Assembly (NCBI GenBank): GCA_016872195.1
Contig: VHAT01000008.1
Span: forward strand, 1 to 64,000
DNA from: Sphingomonadales bacterium
Lineage (GTDB): Bacteria > Bacteroidota > Bacteroidia > Chitinophagales > Chitinophagaceae
Reading direction: 5' to 3'
DNA length: 64,000 bases
In this document: in pieces, positions 40,907 to 51,154 of the stretch
Layout of the letters: each line of letters begins with the position of its first letter
How positions within the stretch are numbered: the first letter of the stretch is position 1
Translations under genes and position numbers: made by a program
The notes under the pieces: model-generated
What the model was told of the DNA's origin: nothing
Databases searched by the model: none
Seen by the model: only the letters and a program-made list of their open reading frames with translations

Positions 40907-43903
40907 ATGTCATTATCAAAACTCTCAAGGGCTTTTAGCCTTATTGTGCTTGCCCTTGTAGTACAGGTCTCCTTTGCACAAGACAGAGTCATTACCGGAA
41001 AAGTTTCAGATGCCAGTGGTGCCCCGCTTAGCGGCGTCAGTGTAGTTGCCAAAGGCAGCACACAGGGTACACAAACTGATGCAGCCGGACAGTTCCGTCT
41101 CTCTGTTTCTGCCTCCGTAAATGCCTTAATGATCTCTTCTGTCGGGTTTGAAGCTCGCGAAGTGGCCATTCAGGGTACAACGCTCAATGTAACCTTGGCT
41201 GCTGCGGCCGCTTCTATGGAAGATGTAGTGGTGGTGGCCTATGGTACTCGTCGTAAGACCGATCTTACCGGATCGGTGGTATCGGTCGGGGCCAAAGATT
41301 TTCAAAAAGGTAACATCAACTCATCCGAGCAATTGCTGGTGGGTAAGGTAGCGGGTCTTTCTGTAACTACGGGCGGGGGTTCTGCCGGTGGCGGAAGCCG
41401 TCTTCGTATTCGCGGTGGAGCCTCACTTAATGCAAGTAACGACCCCTTACTGGTAATCGACGGAGTTCCTGTAGATGGTAATGGTATTTCGGGTTCCGCC
41501 AATTTACTCAACACGATTAACCCTAACGACATTGAGTCGATGACCGTCCTTAAAGATGCATCCGCTACCGCGCTTTACGGTTCTCGTGCTTCTAATGGAG
41601 TGATCATCATCACCACTAAAAAAGGGGGCAAAGGGGCTCTTCGCTTCAATTTTAATAATGTCACTTCGGTGGGTATGATCGCTGATTATGTCGATGTGCT
41701 TTCTGCCAACGAGATCCGTGGTATCATCAATCGTGATGCAACGGCCACTGGCAATAATACGTATAAGGCGATGCTCGGAACTGCCAACACCGATTGGCAA
41801 AAAGAAATTTACCAAGCCGCCATTGGAGTAGATAATACGATCAGTGCCAGCGGTTCGCTGGGTAACATTCCCTTCCGCGCTTCGGTGGGATACCTCAATC
41901 AAAATGGTATTCTCAAGACCAATAATTTCAGTCGTATCTCTACCGCTATCAATCTTTCTCCCAAATTGCTCAATGATAATCTGTCGGTGAACATCTCCGT
42001 TAAAGCTTCGCAGACACAAAATCGTTTTGCTAACGAAGGTGCCATTGGTAATGCCGTTACCTTCGACCCCACTCAACCTGTTCTTTCCGGTAATAGAAAC
42101 TGGGGAGGTTATTACGAGTGGATCGCCGGCGGACTTCCCAACGACCTTTCTAATCGTAACCCTGTTGGATTACTGATGTTGCGTGATAATCGCTCTACCG
42201 TTAACCGGGTGATCGGTAATGCACAATTGGAGTATACACTTCCCTTTTTCCGCGATCTGAAACTGCAGGCAAATCTGGGTATGGATTTTGCGGACGGAAG
42301 CGGTAATGATAATACCGATTCGGTTTCGGCAACCGCTTTCAGAGATGGAGGCCGTAGAAGATATTATGAGCAGCAAAAGGTCAATCAGCTCGCTGATGTG
42401 GGGCTATTCTATGCTAAGGATATCAAGAAGATCAAATCTAAAGTAGATGTCTTGGTGGCCCATAGCTATCAAAGCTTCCTGACCAAAGTGTCTAATTTCC
42501 CTTCACTCAGTTATCGTCGCATTTACGATCCTGCCAATCCTGCCAAGAAAGATACTATCATCGGTTCTGAACCTGTGTTCTTGACCGATCGTCCAGAGTA
42601 TCGTCTCGAGTCGTATATCGGTCGTATCAACTACACGTTGATGAACAAATACCTGATTACCGCCACGATCAGAAGCGATGCCAGCTCGAAGCTGAATCCG
42701 AATGATCGTATCGGTTACTTCCCCTCTGTGGCCGTTGCCTGGAAGGCCAACGAGGACTTCTTTAAGAATTCCAAGAACGTAAATGAGTTGAAACTCCGCG
42801 CCAGCTGGGGTGTAACGGGTCAGCAAGACGGTATCGGTTACTACTCTTATTTGCCCCGCTATTCATTGAGTAGCAATACGGCCATGCAACAGTTCGGCAA
42901 TGCGTTCGTGAGCTACCTGCGTCCAGAGGGATACGATCCTTCCATTCGCTGGGAAACGACCACGACCACTAACGTAGGACTTGATTATGGATTCCTCAAT
43001 AACCGTATCTCCGGTACGGTAGATTATTATTCTCGTGAGACCAAAGACCTGTTGGCCAACGTAGCCGTTGCCTCGGGCGCCAACTTTGTCAACGAGATCG
43101 TAACCAACGTAGGAAATATCAACAGCGAAGGGGTCGAAGTGGTACTGAACCTGGTGCCCATCCGTAAAAAAGATATTACCTGGGACCTCACCCTGAACTA
43201 TGCCTATAATAAGGCCACTATTACCAACCTGTTGCGCAACCCTGATCCTAAGTTCAAAGGACAAGAAGTAACGGGTATCGGAGGGGGTACGGGTAATACC
43301 ATCGGTATTCATGCCGTGGGTGCGTTCCCCAATAGTTTTTACATGCTTAAGCAGATCTATGACGCAAATGGTAATCCTATCGAAGGGCTGTTCGAGGATA
43401 CCAATCGTGATGGACTTATCAATAACGATGATCGCCAGATCAGTCAAAAACCTGCCGCCGATGTGTTGTTGGGTTTCAGCACAAGTCTGACCATCAAGAA
43501 TTTTAGCCTCGGCTTTACCGGACACGGTATGCTGGGCAACTATCTCTATAATAACGTCAATTCCAATAACGCGGTCATGCGCGCTGTCAAGAATCCTGTC
43601 AACTTCGTTGGTAATGCTACTCGTAATTTCCTGGCTACGAATTTTGTCAATAACTGGTATCTCTCCGATTACTATTTGGAGAATGCTTCTTTCTTCCGTT
43701 TAGACAATATCAATCTGGGATACAATGCCGGAAGAGTACTTAACGACAAAGCATCGCTGCGCATCAATGCCAGCGTGCAGAATGTGTTAATTCTTACCAA
43801 GTATAGTGGGCTGGATCCGGAGAATGCCGGAGATGGTGGCGTAGATAACAATATCTACCCCAGACCTCGTGTCTTCTCAGTAGGATTCAATCTTGATTTT
43901 TAA
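40907..43903 (+). CDS. susC: SusC/RagA family TonB-linked outer membrane protein
   Basis: Carboxypeptidase-like N-domain (ITGKVSDASGAPLSGVSVVAKGSTQGTQTDAAGQF), TonB box VVVVAYGT, plug LRIRGGASLNASNDPLLVIDGVP. Confidence 0.95.
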   Translation: MSLSKLSRAFSLIVLALVVQVSFAQDRVITGKVSDASGAPLSGVSVVAKGSTQGTQTDAAGQFRLSVSASVNALMISSVGFEAREVAIQGTTLNVTLAAAAASMEDVVVVAYGTRRKTDLTGSVVSVGAKDFQKGNINSSEQLLVGKVAGLSVTTGGGSAGGGSRLRIRGGASLNASNDPLLVIDGVPVDGNGISGSANLLNTINPNDIESMTVLKDASATALYGSRASNGVIIITTKKGGKGALRFNFNNVTSVGMIADYVDVLSANEIRGIINRDATATGNNTYKAMLGTANTDWQKEIYQAAIGVDNTISASGSLGNIPFRASVGYLNQNGILKTNNFSRISTAINLSPKLLNDNLSVNISVKASQTQNRFANEGAIGNAVTFDPTQPVLSGNRNWGGYYEWIAGGLPNDLSNRNPVGLLMLRDNRSTVNRVIGNAQLEYTLPFFRDLKLQANLGMDFADGSGNDNTDSVSATAFRDGGRRRYYEQQKVNQLADVGLFYAKDIKKIKSKVDVLVAHSYQSFLTKVSNFPSLSYRRIYDPANPAKKDTIIGSEPVFLTDRPEYRLESYIGRINYTLMNKYLITATIRSDASSKLNPNDRIGYFPSVAVAWKANEDFFKNSKNVNELKLRASWGVTGQQDGIGYYSYLPRYSLSSNTAMQQFGNAFVSYLRPEGYDPSIRWETTTTTNVGLDYGFLNNRISGTVDYYSRETKDLLANVAVASGANFVNEIVTNVGNINSEGVEVVLNLVPIRKKDITWDLTLNYAYNKATITNLLRNPDPKFKGQEVTGIGGGTGNTIGIHAVGAFPNSFYMLKQIYDANGNPIEGLFEDTNRDGLINNDDRQISQKPAADVLLGFSTSLTIKNFSLGFTGHGMLGNYLYNNVNSNNAVMRAVKNPVNFVGNATRNFLATNFVNNWYLSDYYLENASFFRLDNINLGYNAGRVLNDKASLRINASVQNVLILTKYSGLDPENAGDGGVDNNIYPRPRVFSVGFNLDF

Positions 43904-43922
43904 TTAAAAAAAGGTTTGCGTT

Positions 43923-45533
43923 ATGAAAAATATGTCAATCAAAAACATCCTGCTCGCTTTCGTGGCGATGGTAATGATCAGCTCTTGCTCCAAGCAGCTC
44001 GATCTGTTTCCGCAGAATGACCTGACCTCAGAAGACGTATACGCTACTCCTGCCGGTTATCGCCAGGTGTTGGCTAAGATCTACGGAGGATTGGCCACTA
44101 CGGGTAATGTGGGTCCTGCGGGCGCTTCGGATATTCAAGGTCTCGATGAGGGATCACAATCTCCCTTCTTGCGTGGGTTCTTCAACTGTCAAGAGCTTAC
44201 TACAGACGAGGCGGTTGTTTCCTGGAACGACCAGACCATCAAGGATTTTCACAATCTTAGTTATTCGAGTGCCGATCCTTTCTTAAAAGGAATGTATGCT
44301 CGCCCCATCTATAATATCATGGTGGCAAACGAGTACCTGCGTGAATCCAGCGACGCCAAGTTGGCGGCTCGTAAGATCTCCGGTGCCGATGCGACGGCCA
44401 TCAAGGCTACCCGTGCCGAGGTACGTTTCTTGCGTGCCTTCAACTATTGGGTGATGATGGACCTGTTCGGCCGCTCCACTTTTATTACAGAGGCTAACGA
44501 AGTAGGTACGACGCTTCCCAAAGAGCGTACTCGTGCCGAGCTGTTCACTTATATCGAAACCGAACTCAAGGCGATCGAGACCGAACTCAAGACTGTTCGC
44601 ACTGTCGAATATGGTCGTGTAGACCAGGGAGCTGCCTGGGCCTTACTCGCTCGCCTGTATCTAAACGCACAAGTGTATACCGGTACGGCTCGCTGGACCG
44701 ATGCCATTACGTACGCACAAAAAGTGATCACGGGCGGCTATAGTTTGCACTCCAATTATAGGGAGCTGTTCATGGCCGATAACGACAAGCGCACCAGCGA
44801 GATCATTTATGCTATTACCTGTGATGGTCTGCGTGCCCGCTCTTATGGAAATACTACTTTCTTTATTCATGCCGCTGCCGGTGGCGACTTCGCCGACTTT
44901 GGTACTAACCAAGGTTGGTTTGGATATCGCGCCACGAAAGGGTTGGCGGATAAATTCCCCGATCTGACTGGCGCTACCGATAGAAGAGCCATGTTCACTA
45001 CTTCTTTATATGGAACCAGCGCTTCGCAGATCCAGATCAATGATGTTTCTGATTTTAGCAACGGCTTGCACGTGGCTAAATGGCGCAACATTCGTTCCGA
45101 TGGGCAGGCTGTTTCTGATCCTACCACCTATTGGTCTGATATCGATTTTCCTGTTTTCCGTTTAGCGGAGATGTATCTGATCTATGCCGAAGCCACCCTG
45201 AGAGGGGGCACCGGTGGAGATGCTGCCACGGCGTTGAGCTATATTAACTTGCTTCGCCGCCGCGCCCACAGTGGAAATGCTTCTGCTGATATCGTTTCTA
45301 GCCAACTCACGCTTGCCTTCGTTCTCGACGAAAGAGCCCGCGAGTTGTATTGGGAAGGACATCGTCGCACCGACCTGGTTCGCTATGGTTTACTGACTAC
45401 CGGCACCTATGTATGGCCATGGAAAGGCGGGGTCGCTTCCGGAACGGCAGTTGACAGCAAGTACAACTTGTTCCCTGTACCAGCCTCTAACCGTACGTCT
45501 AATCCTAATCTGACACAAAACCCCGGATTTTAA
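43923..45533 (+). CDS. susD: SusD/RagB family nutrient-binding lipoprotein
   Basis: Lipoprotein signal MISSCSKQ; EVRFLRAFNYWVMMDLFG; FVLDERARELYWEGHRRTDLVRYG. Confidence 0.95.
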   Translation: MKNMSIKNILLAFVAMVMISSCSKQLDLFPQNDLTSEDVYATPAGYRQVLAKIYGGLATTGNVGPAGASDIQGLDEGSQSPFLRGFFNCQELTTDEAVVSWNDQTIKDFHNLSYSSADPFLKGMYARPIYNIMVANEYLRESSDAKLAARKISGADATAIKATRAEVRFLRAFNYWVMMDLFGRSTFITEANEVGTTLPKERTRAELFTYIETELKAIETELKTVRTVEYGRVDQGAAWALLARLYLNAQVYTGTARWTDAITYAQKVITGGYSLHSNYRELFMADNDKRTSEIIYAITCDGLRARSYGNTTFFIHAAAGGDFADFGTNQGWFGYRATKGLADKFPDLTGATDRRAMFTTSLYGTSASQIQINDVSDFSNGLHVAKWRNIRSDGQAVSDPTTYWSDIDFPVFRLAEMYLIYAEATLRGGTGGDAATALSYINLLRRRAHSGNASADIVSSQLTLAFVLDERARELYWEGHRRTDLVRYGLLTTGTYVWPWKGGVASGTAVDSKYNLFPVPASNRTSNPNLTQNPGF

Positions 45534-45554
45534 TCATCGTAAAAATTGCCTGCT

Positions 45555-46415
45555 ATGAAAAATATATTCAAACTCATACTGGGATCCTTTTTACTAACAG
45601 GACTCTGGTCTTGCGAAAAGGAAGAAAACAGAATCACCTACTTGGGTGGGTCTGCTCCGGTGCTCTCTACGACAGCAACCACCCCGATCGTGCTGCGTAA
45701 GGAAGATCGCGACAATATTGGGCTGGTACTGAATTGGACCAATCCTAATTATCGGTTTACCACCGGCGTTAGTTCGCAAGATGTAACGTACCTGCTGCAA
45801 GTAGATACGGTAGGTGGCAATTTTGCCAGCCCTAACAAGCAAGAGATCGCTATCTCCAAAGAGTTAGGGGTGCGGATGACCGTCAAGGAAATCAATACCG
45901 TATTAAGTAAAATGGAGCTTCGCGCGGGGGTGGCTTACAACATGCAAATGCGTGTGATCTCTCGACTCATCAATGCTACTGTGCCCTTAACCTCCAATAC
46001 GATCACGGTTCGTATTACCCCCTACCTGGACTTTGCGGTAGAACCTCCCGGAACCGAGGCAGGTAGTTACAACGATGCCGGCTTATGGGCCTTGGGTGAT
46101 GCCTTTGCCTCTGGATGGAACAATCCTATGCTGGCTCCTTACAACACCTCGCAGCGTTTCAGAAGAGCCGATGTGTTGCTCTATGTGTTGGATGACGTTA
46201 CGTTCAATGCCAGTGGATTTTACAAGCTGATCCAAACACAAGGAGTATGGGGTACTCAGTACCGCCCTTCTCCTACTGATGTTTCCAATGTTGGTCCCAT
46301 GGGTGGCGAGTTCGAGAAGCGTGACGCTGATCCCGGATTCAGATCTCCCGGAGCCGGTCGTTACCGCATCGAGGTGAATTTTCAAACCGGTAAGTATAAA
46401 TTAACCCGACTCTAA
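45555..46415 (+). CDS. susE: SusE-like outer membrane lipoprotein
   Basis: Lipoprotein signal GLWSCEK; SusE-type FnIII-like N-domain; position after susD. Confidence 0.85.
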   Translation: MKNIFKLILGSFLLTGLWSCEKEENRITYLGGSAPVLSTTATTPIVLRKEDRDNIGLVLNWTNPNYRFTTGVSSQDVTYLLQVDTVGGNFASPNKQEIAISKELGVRMTVKEINTVLSKMELRAGVAYNMQMRVISRLINATVPLTSNTITVRITPYLDFAVEPPGTEAGSYNDAGLWALGDAFASGWNNPMLAPYNTSQRFRRADVLLYVLDDVTFNASGFYKLIQTQGVWGTQYRPSPTDVSNVGPMGGEFEKRDADPGFRSPGAGRYRIEVNFQTGKYKLTRL

Positions 46416-46434
46416 ACCCTTAAATCATTACAAC

Positions 46435-48201
46435 ATGAAAAATAGTCTTAAACTGCTTTCGCTGGGTTGGGTACTGGTGTTAACCGTACTGGCCTGTACC
46501 AAAGTAGCCGATCTTCCTTTTTATGACAGGGGCAAGGCCGTTACCTTGAGTACTTCTTTTACCACCGTTGTCTCTACGCAGGCGGATTCTAATCGCAATG
46601 TGGTGAGCTTCTCGTGGACGAATCCCCGGCACGGAACCGATTCTGCTAATTACAAGTTTGTGCTTTCTATCGATAGTGCAGGCCGCAGTTTTGCGCGCGA
46701 AGTGACCAAGACCGTTATGGGTGCCAGAAGCACCACGCTCACTGGACGCGAGCTGAATAATATTTTATTGAATTACGGATTCGCGGTGGGCAGACCCCAT
46801 ACGCTCGAAGTAAAAGTTACTTCCTCTTACGGAAATAACAACGAGAAACTCGAGTCCAATGTGGTTCGGGTAACCGTTACGCCTTTCGATGATCCCGCTG
46901 TGTTGACAACGCAAAATGCTACGCTGAGTCCCACGCTCGCTGTTTCTAACAATCCGGGCAATACCTTTAGCTGGACTCGCTCTTTTCCCGGCTACACCGG
47001 TAATATCACGTACACATTGCAATACGACTCTGCCGGAAAGAACTTTGCTACCCCCCGCGATTTTCCCGTGGGTGCGAATCTGCTGAATGTAACGCTGACC
47101 AATTTTGAGATGAACGAGACCGCCCTTAACGATGGTGTGGTGGGTGGAACGACCGGTCGTATCGAATACCGTGTAAGAGCGGTTACAGCGCAGGGAGCTG
47201 TTTCTTTCTCTAATGCAGTAAGTGTAACGATCAATACCTATGTGCCCATCTTGCGCTTCTACATGCCTGGTGGCTATCAGTCCGCTACGGGTAATGGAAA
47301 CAACTGGGATCCTGGAACGGCTCCTGAATTGATCCGTGACATTCGTCCCGAGGCCATGAATAAGTTGTATTACATCTATCTCTACTTACCTGCCAACGCG
47401 GAGTTCAAGGTAACACAGGGCCGTTCTTGGGATATCAACTACGGCGGTACCAATAGTAATCTGGCTCAGAATGGGGCTAACTTTACTGTTTCAACTGCCG
47501 GTGTTTACAGAGTATCTATCGATCGTGCCAACATGAAGTACGATATCCGCGAAGGTCGTATGGGCTTTGTAGGAGGCGCTACGGGTGCCAACTGGAATCC
47601 CGGTGCTTCTTTCCCTGATTATGCGATGGGGCATCCTGAAAAAAATCTCTTCGTTGGATTAACCAACCTTAACAGTGCCGGAGGATGGAAGCTGATCGAC
47701 AACAATGGCTGGAATAGCGGAGATATTACCGCCTCCAATGCCCGCAGTTATGGCGCCAATGGTGGTAGTGGTTCTACCATGCAGGTAAATGGTCCGAACA
47801 TGCCCGATGTAAGTGCCACCGGCCGTTATCGTGTTATTTGGGATGGTCGTGATGTCAATAATATCAAATATGAGATCTCACCTGCTACCGAAATGCGCGT
47901 AGTAGGAGATGGTATCACTGGTGTTTCTGCCTGGAACCCCGGGGCCAGCCCACAGATGACCTATGTAGGTTCCGGTGTATGGACTATCTCTATTGCCCTT
48001 GAGGCCAACAAGGATATCAAATTCCTGGCCGGTAATGGCTGGGGTGCCTTCGATTACGAAGATGCTAGTGGAGGCAGCCAGTCCGTAGGAACGCCTCGTC
48101 GTATCAGATGGGAGGGAGGTAATAACTTTAAGACGCCCACTACGGCTCGTACCTACACCATTACCCTCAACGAAAATCTCCAGACCGTTACGATCAACTA
48201 A
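46435..48201 (+). CDS. susF: SusE/SusF-like starch-binding outer membrane protein
   Basis: Lipoprotein signal VLACTK; repeated SusF-like modules (VGGATGANWNPG..., VVGDGITGVSAWNPGASPQMTYVGSGVWTISI). Confidence 0.85.
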   Translation: MKNSLKLLSLGWVLVLTVLACTKVADLPFYDRGKAVTLSTSFTTVVSTQADSNRNVVSFSWTNPRHGTDSANYKFVLSIDSAGRSFAREVTKTVMGARSTTLTGRELNNILLNYGFAVGRPHTLEVKVTSSYGNNNEKLESNVVRVTVTPFDDPAVLTTQNATLSPTLAVSNNPGNTFSWTRSFPGYTGNITYTLQYDSAGKNFATPRDFPVGANLLNVTLTNFEMNETALNDGVVGGTTGRIEYRVRAVTAQGAVSFSNAVSVTINTYVPILRFYMPGGYQSATGNGNNWDPGTAPELIRDIRPEAMNKLYYIYLYLPANAEFKVTQGRSWDINYGGTNSNLAQNGANFTVSTAGVYRVSIDRANMKYDIREGRMGFVGGATGANWNPGASFPDYAMGHPEKNLFVGLTNLNSAGGWKLIDNNGWNSGDITASNARSYGANGGSGSTMQVNGPNMPDVSATGRYRVIWDGRDVNNIKYEISPATEMRVVGDGITGVSAWNPGASPQMTYVGSGVWTISIALEANKDIKFLAGNGWGAFDYEDASGGSQSVGTPRRIRWEGGNNFKTPTTARTYTITLNENLQTVTIN

Positions 48202-48220
48202 TCGTATCTGATCTTTTAGT

Positions 48221-48254
48221 AAAAGAGTAGTCCTATCCGGGCTACTCTTTTTTT
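48221..48254 (+). terminator. Rho-independent terminator after susF
   Basis: AAAGAGTAG-TCCTATCCGGG-CTACTCTTTTTTT. Confidence 0.85.
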
Positions 48255-48427
48255 GTGCCTTTCCTCGTTGCCAGGCGCCCGTTTTGCGACTAGCCTTAAG
48301 CTAGTCTATATAGCCTTTTTCCTGTGGGTGCTTGCAGCCGATCAAAATTTTTATTGAAAATCAATGTTTTGTAGAGGTTCGATTAAAAATTAGTCGTTTT
48401 TCCCGCTGCTTTATGCCCATGGGCACC

Positions 48428-48435
48428 TACCTTTG
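48428..48435 (+). promoter_or_regulatory. Putative -7 element (TACCTTTG) for rplM-rpsI
   Basis: Exact TAnnTTTG about 55 nt upstream of the rplM ATG. Confidence 0.55.
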
Positions 48436-48489
48436 CCATCCCAATTTTTAATCGGGTGCCGGGATAGCGGCGCTCCCAAAAAACAAGTC

Positions 48490-48933
48490 ATGAGCAAATT
48501 ACATTTCACTACCAAACATGCGAACGAGGCTACCGTAAAACGCAACTGGTATGTTGTGGACGGTACTAATCAAACCGTTGGTCGTATGTGTGCCAAGATC
48601 GCTGCGGTACTCCGTGGTAAGAACAAAGCATGCTATACTCCCCACGTTGACACCGGCGATTATGTGATCGTCATCAATTGCGAAAAAGTGGTCTTTACCG
48701 GCAACAAGCTCGAGCAAAAGATCTATGATCATTTTACCGGATATCCCGGAGGACGTAAAGAAGAGACGGCTGCCAATCTGCAAAAGCGTCGTCCCGAAGT
48801 GGTCATTGAGCGCGCCGTAAAAGGAATGCTCCCCAAGAATCGTTTGGGTCGCAAAATGTATAAGAAATTATTCGTGTACGTTGGCACTGCGCATCCCCAT
48901 GGTGCCCAGCAGCCCCAGGCCCTCAAATTCTAA
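48490..48933 (+). CDS. rplM: 50S ribosomal protein L13 (uL13)
   Basis: [44 protein letters not shown]. Confidence 0.97.
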   Translation: MSKLHFTTKHANEATVKRNWYVVDGTNQTVGRMCAKIAAVLRGKNKACYTPHVDTGDYVIVINCEKVVFTGNKLEQKIYDHFTGYPGGRKEETAANLQKRRPEVVIERAVKGMLPKNRLGRKMYKKLFVYVGTAHPHGAQQPQALKF

Positions 48934-48958
48934 TTTAAAACTTTCAAATAATCTATAA

Positions 48959-49351
48959 ATGGCAACAAACCAAACCAACAGAGTCGGTCGTCGTAAAGAA
49001 GCCGTAACCCGTGTTTTCATTTCGAAAGGAGATGGAAAGATCACTGTCAACGACAAGGATTATAAAAATTATTTTTCACTGGTCTATTTACAAAACCAGG
49101 TAGAGCGTCCCCTCAAGACTGTGGAAGCGACCGGTAAGTACGATATCAAGATCAATGCCGATGGTGGTGGTGTAAAAGGACAGGCCGAAGCGGCCATGCT
49201 CGGTATCGCCCGCGTATTGGTAGAGTTGAATCCCGAGTTTCGTCCGGCCCTCAAAGCTGCTGGCTTGCTCAAGCGTGATCCTCGTTCTGTTGAGCGTAAG
49301 AAATTTGGTCACAAGAAAGCGCGTCGCAGCTACCAGTTCTCTAAACGTTAA
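48959..49351 (+). CDS. rpsI: 30S ribosomal protein S9 (uS9)
   Basis: GRRKEAVTRVFISKGDGKITVNDKDY...RDPRSVERKKFGHKKARRSYQFSKR. Confidence 0.98.
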   Translation: MATNQTNRVGRRKEAVTRVFISKGDGKITVNDKDYKNYFSLVYLQNQVERPLKTVEATGKYDIKINADGGGVKGQAEAAMLGIARVLVELNPEFRPALKAAGLLKRDPRSVERKKFGHKKARRSYQFSKR

Positions 49352-49387
49352 TCGAGCCTATTCATCAATAAAGTTTTTATACCTACC

Positions 49388-50266
49388 ATGGAAAATAATA
49401 CATCCTTACAACAGCAACTTCTGGAAGCCGGCGTTCATTTCGGTCACCTGAAAAAGAAGTGGAATCCCAAGATGCTGCCTTACATCTTTGCCGAGAAGAA
49501 AGGCATTCATATCATCGATCTTAACAAGACCGTTGAGTGTATGCAAGAATCCGCCGCTGCCTTAAAGCAGATCGCCCGCAGCGGAAAGAAGATCCTTTTT
49601 GTCGGTACCAAAAAGCAAGCTAAAGACATCGTAACCGAATGTGCCAAGCGTGTCAACATGCCCTTTGTGACCGAGCGTTGGTTAGGAGGAATGCTCACCA
49701 ATTTCAATACCGTTCGTAAGAGCGTTAAGAAGATGCAGAGTATCGAAAAGATGCTCGGCGATGGTTCTTTCGACAGCATCACTAAAAAAGAGCGCCTGAC
49801 CCTGAGCCGCGATAAGGATAAAATGGAGAAAGTGTTAGGGGGTATCGCACAATTAGGGCGTGTGCCTGCTGCTTTGTTCCTGGTTGATATCGGGCATGAG
49901 CATATCGCACTAGCCGAGGCAAAGCGTTTGGGCATTGCCACTTTTGGATTGGTCGATACCAACTGCGATCCCAACAAAGTTGATTTTGCCATTCCTGCCA
50001 ATGATGATGCGACCAAGTCCATTACTGTTTTGGTCAACTATATCACCGCTGCCATTGCCGAAGGCTTGGCGGAGAGACAAGCGGCTAAAGAAGACGAAAC
50101 AGAGGAAATGACCGACGATGAAAAGGAAAGAAGGGCTGCCAAATTGTTGGCCGAGGCTGAAGCCGAGGGCGGACGTGGAGCCGGTCGCCGGGGTGGTCCC
50201 GGGGGTGCTCGTCGCCGTACCAGCACCGGAAGTTCCAGCCGTGGACCCGGCGGAGCTCGTCGTTAA
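49388..50266 (+). CDS. rpsB: 30S ribosomal protein S2 (uS2) with Gly/Arg-rich C-terminal tail
   Basis: LLEAGVHFGHLKKKWNPKMLPYIFAEKKGIHIIDLNKT; FVTERWLGGMLTNFNTVRKS. Confidence 0.97.
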   Translation: MENNTSLQQQLLEAGVHFGHLKKKWNPKMLPYIFAEKKGIHIIDLNKTVECMQESAAALKQIARSGKKILFVGTKKQAKDIVTECAKRVNMPFVTERWLGGMLTNFNTVRKSVKKMQSIEKMLGDGSFDSITKKERLTLSRDKDKMEKVLGGIAQLGRVPAALFLVDIGHEHIALAEAKRLGIATFGLVDTNCDPNKVDFAIPANDDATKSITVLVNYITAAIAEGLAERQAAKEDETEEMTDDEKERRAAKLLAEAEAEGGRGAGRRGGPGGARRRTSTGSSSRGPGGARR

Positions 50267-50292
50267 TCTATTTATATCTAATAAATCTAGTT

Positions 50293-51129
50293 ATGAGTAC
50301 CGTAATGATCAGTGCACAAGACATTAATAAACTTCGCCAGGCCACCGGTGCCGGCATGATGGATTGCCGTAAGGCACTTACTGAAACAAATGGTGATTTT
50401 GAGGCGGCTATTGACTGGCTTCGCAAACAAGGCCAAAAGGTAGCGGCCAAGCGCAGTGACCGTGAGGCAAAAGAAGGCGTTGTTATCGCTCAGACTACTT
50501 CTGATAACAAGACGGGTATCGTTGTCTGTGTGAGTTGCGAGACCGATTTCGTATCAAAGAATGCCGACTTTATCGCTTTTGCCAAGAGCATTGCTGATGC
50601 GGCCATTGCCAATAATGTTACTTCTCTCGATCAACTGATGGGCGTTTCTATTGGTCAGCTGACCGTAGCTGCCCTGGTCGACGAAAAGTTGGCTACTATC
50701 GGCGAGAAGATCGGAGTCACCAAATTCGAACGCATCGATGCTCCCTATGTAGCTTCTTACATCCATGGAGCGTACCGTATCGGGGTATTGGTCGGTCTCG
50801 ACAAAGTCGCCGCCGAAGCAGGCAAGGATGTGGCCATGCAAATTGCGGCCCTTAATCCTGTAGCAGTAGATGCTGATGCAGTACCGGCCGATGTGATCGC
50901 TCGCGAAAAAGATATTATCCTGGAGTTGATGAAGCAAGATCCCAAAATGGCTGGTAAGCCCGCCGAGATGCTCAATAAGATCGTTGACGGTAAAATGGGA
51001 GCTTTCTTTAAGGAGCAGACGCTCACCGCCCAAGCCTTTGTTAAGGACAGCAGCAAGTCAGTAGGTGATTACCTGCGTGAGTCGGGCAATGTGACCATTA
51101 GTTCTTTTAAGCGTGTGGCCCTGGGGTAA
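50293..51129 (+). CDS. tsf: Translation elongation factor Ts
   Basis: INKLRQATGAGMMDCRKALTETNGDFEAAIDWLRKQGQKVAAKRSDREAKEG. Confidence 0.98.
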   Translation: MSTVMISAQDINKLRQATGAGMMDCRKALTETNGDFEAAIDWLRKQGQKVAAKRSDREAKEGVVIAQTTSDNKTGIVVCVSCETDFVSKNADFIAFAKSIADAAIANNVTSLDQLMGVSIGQLTVAALVDEKLATIGEKIGVTKFERIDAPYVASYIHGAYRIGVLVGLDKVAAEAGKDVAMQIAALNPVAVDADAVPADVIAREKDIILELMKQDPKMAGKPAEMLNKIVDGKMGAFFKEQTLTAQAFVKDSSKSVGDYLRESGNVTISSFKRVALG

Positions 51130-51154
51130 GATCCCGCCATTCTGTACGATTTTT

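Noticed and set aside
42863-43525. 220-aa minus-strand ORF within susC
   Set aside because: Shadow ORF opposite a clear SusC coding region.
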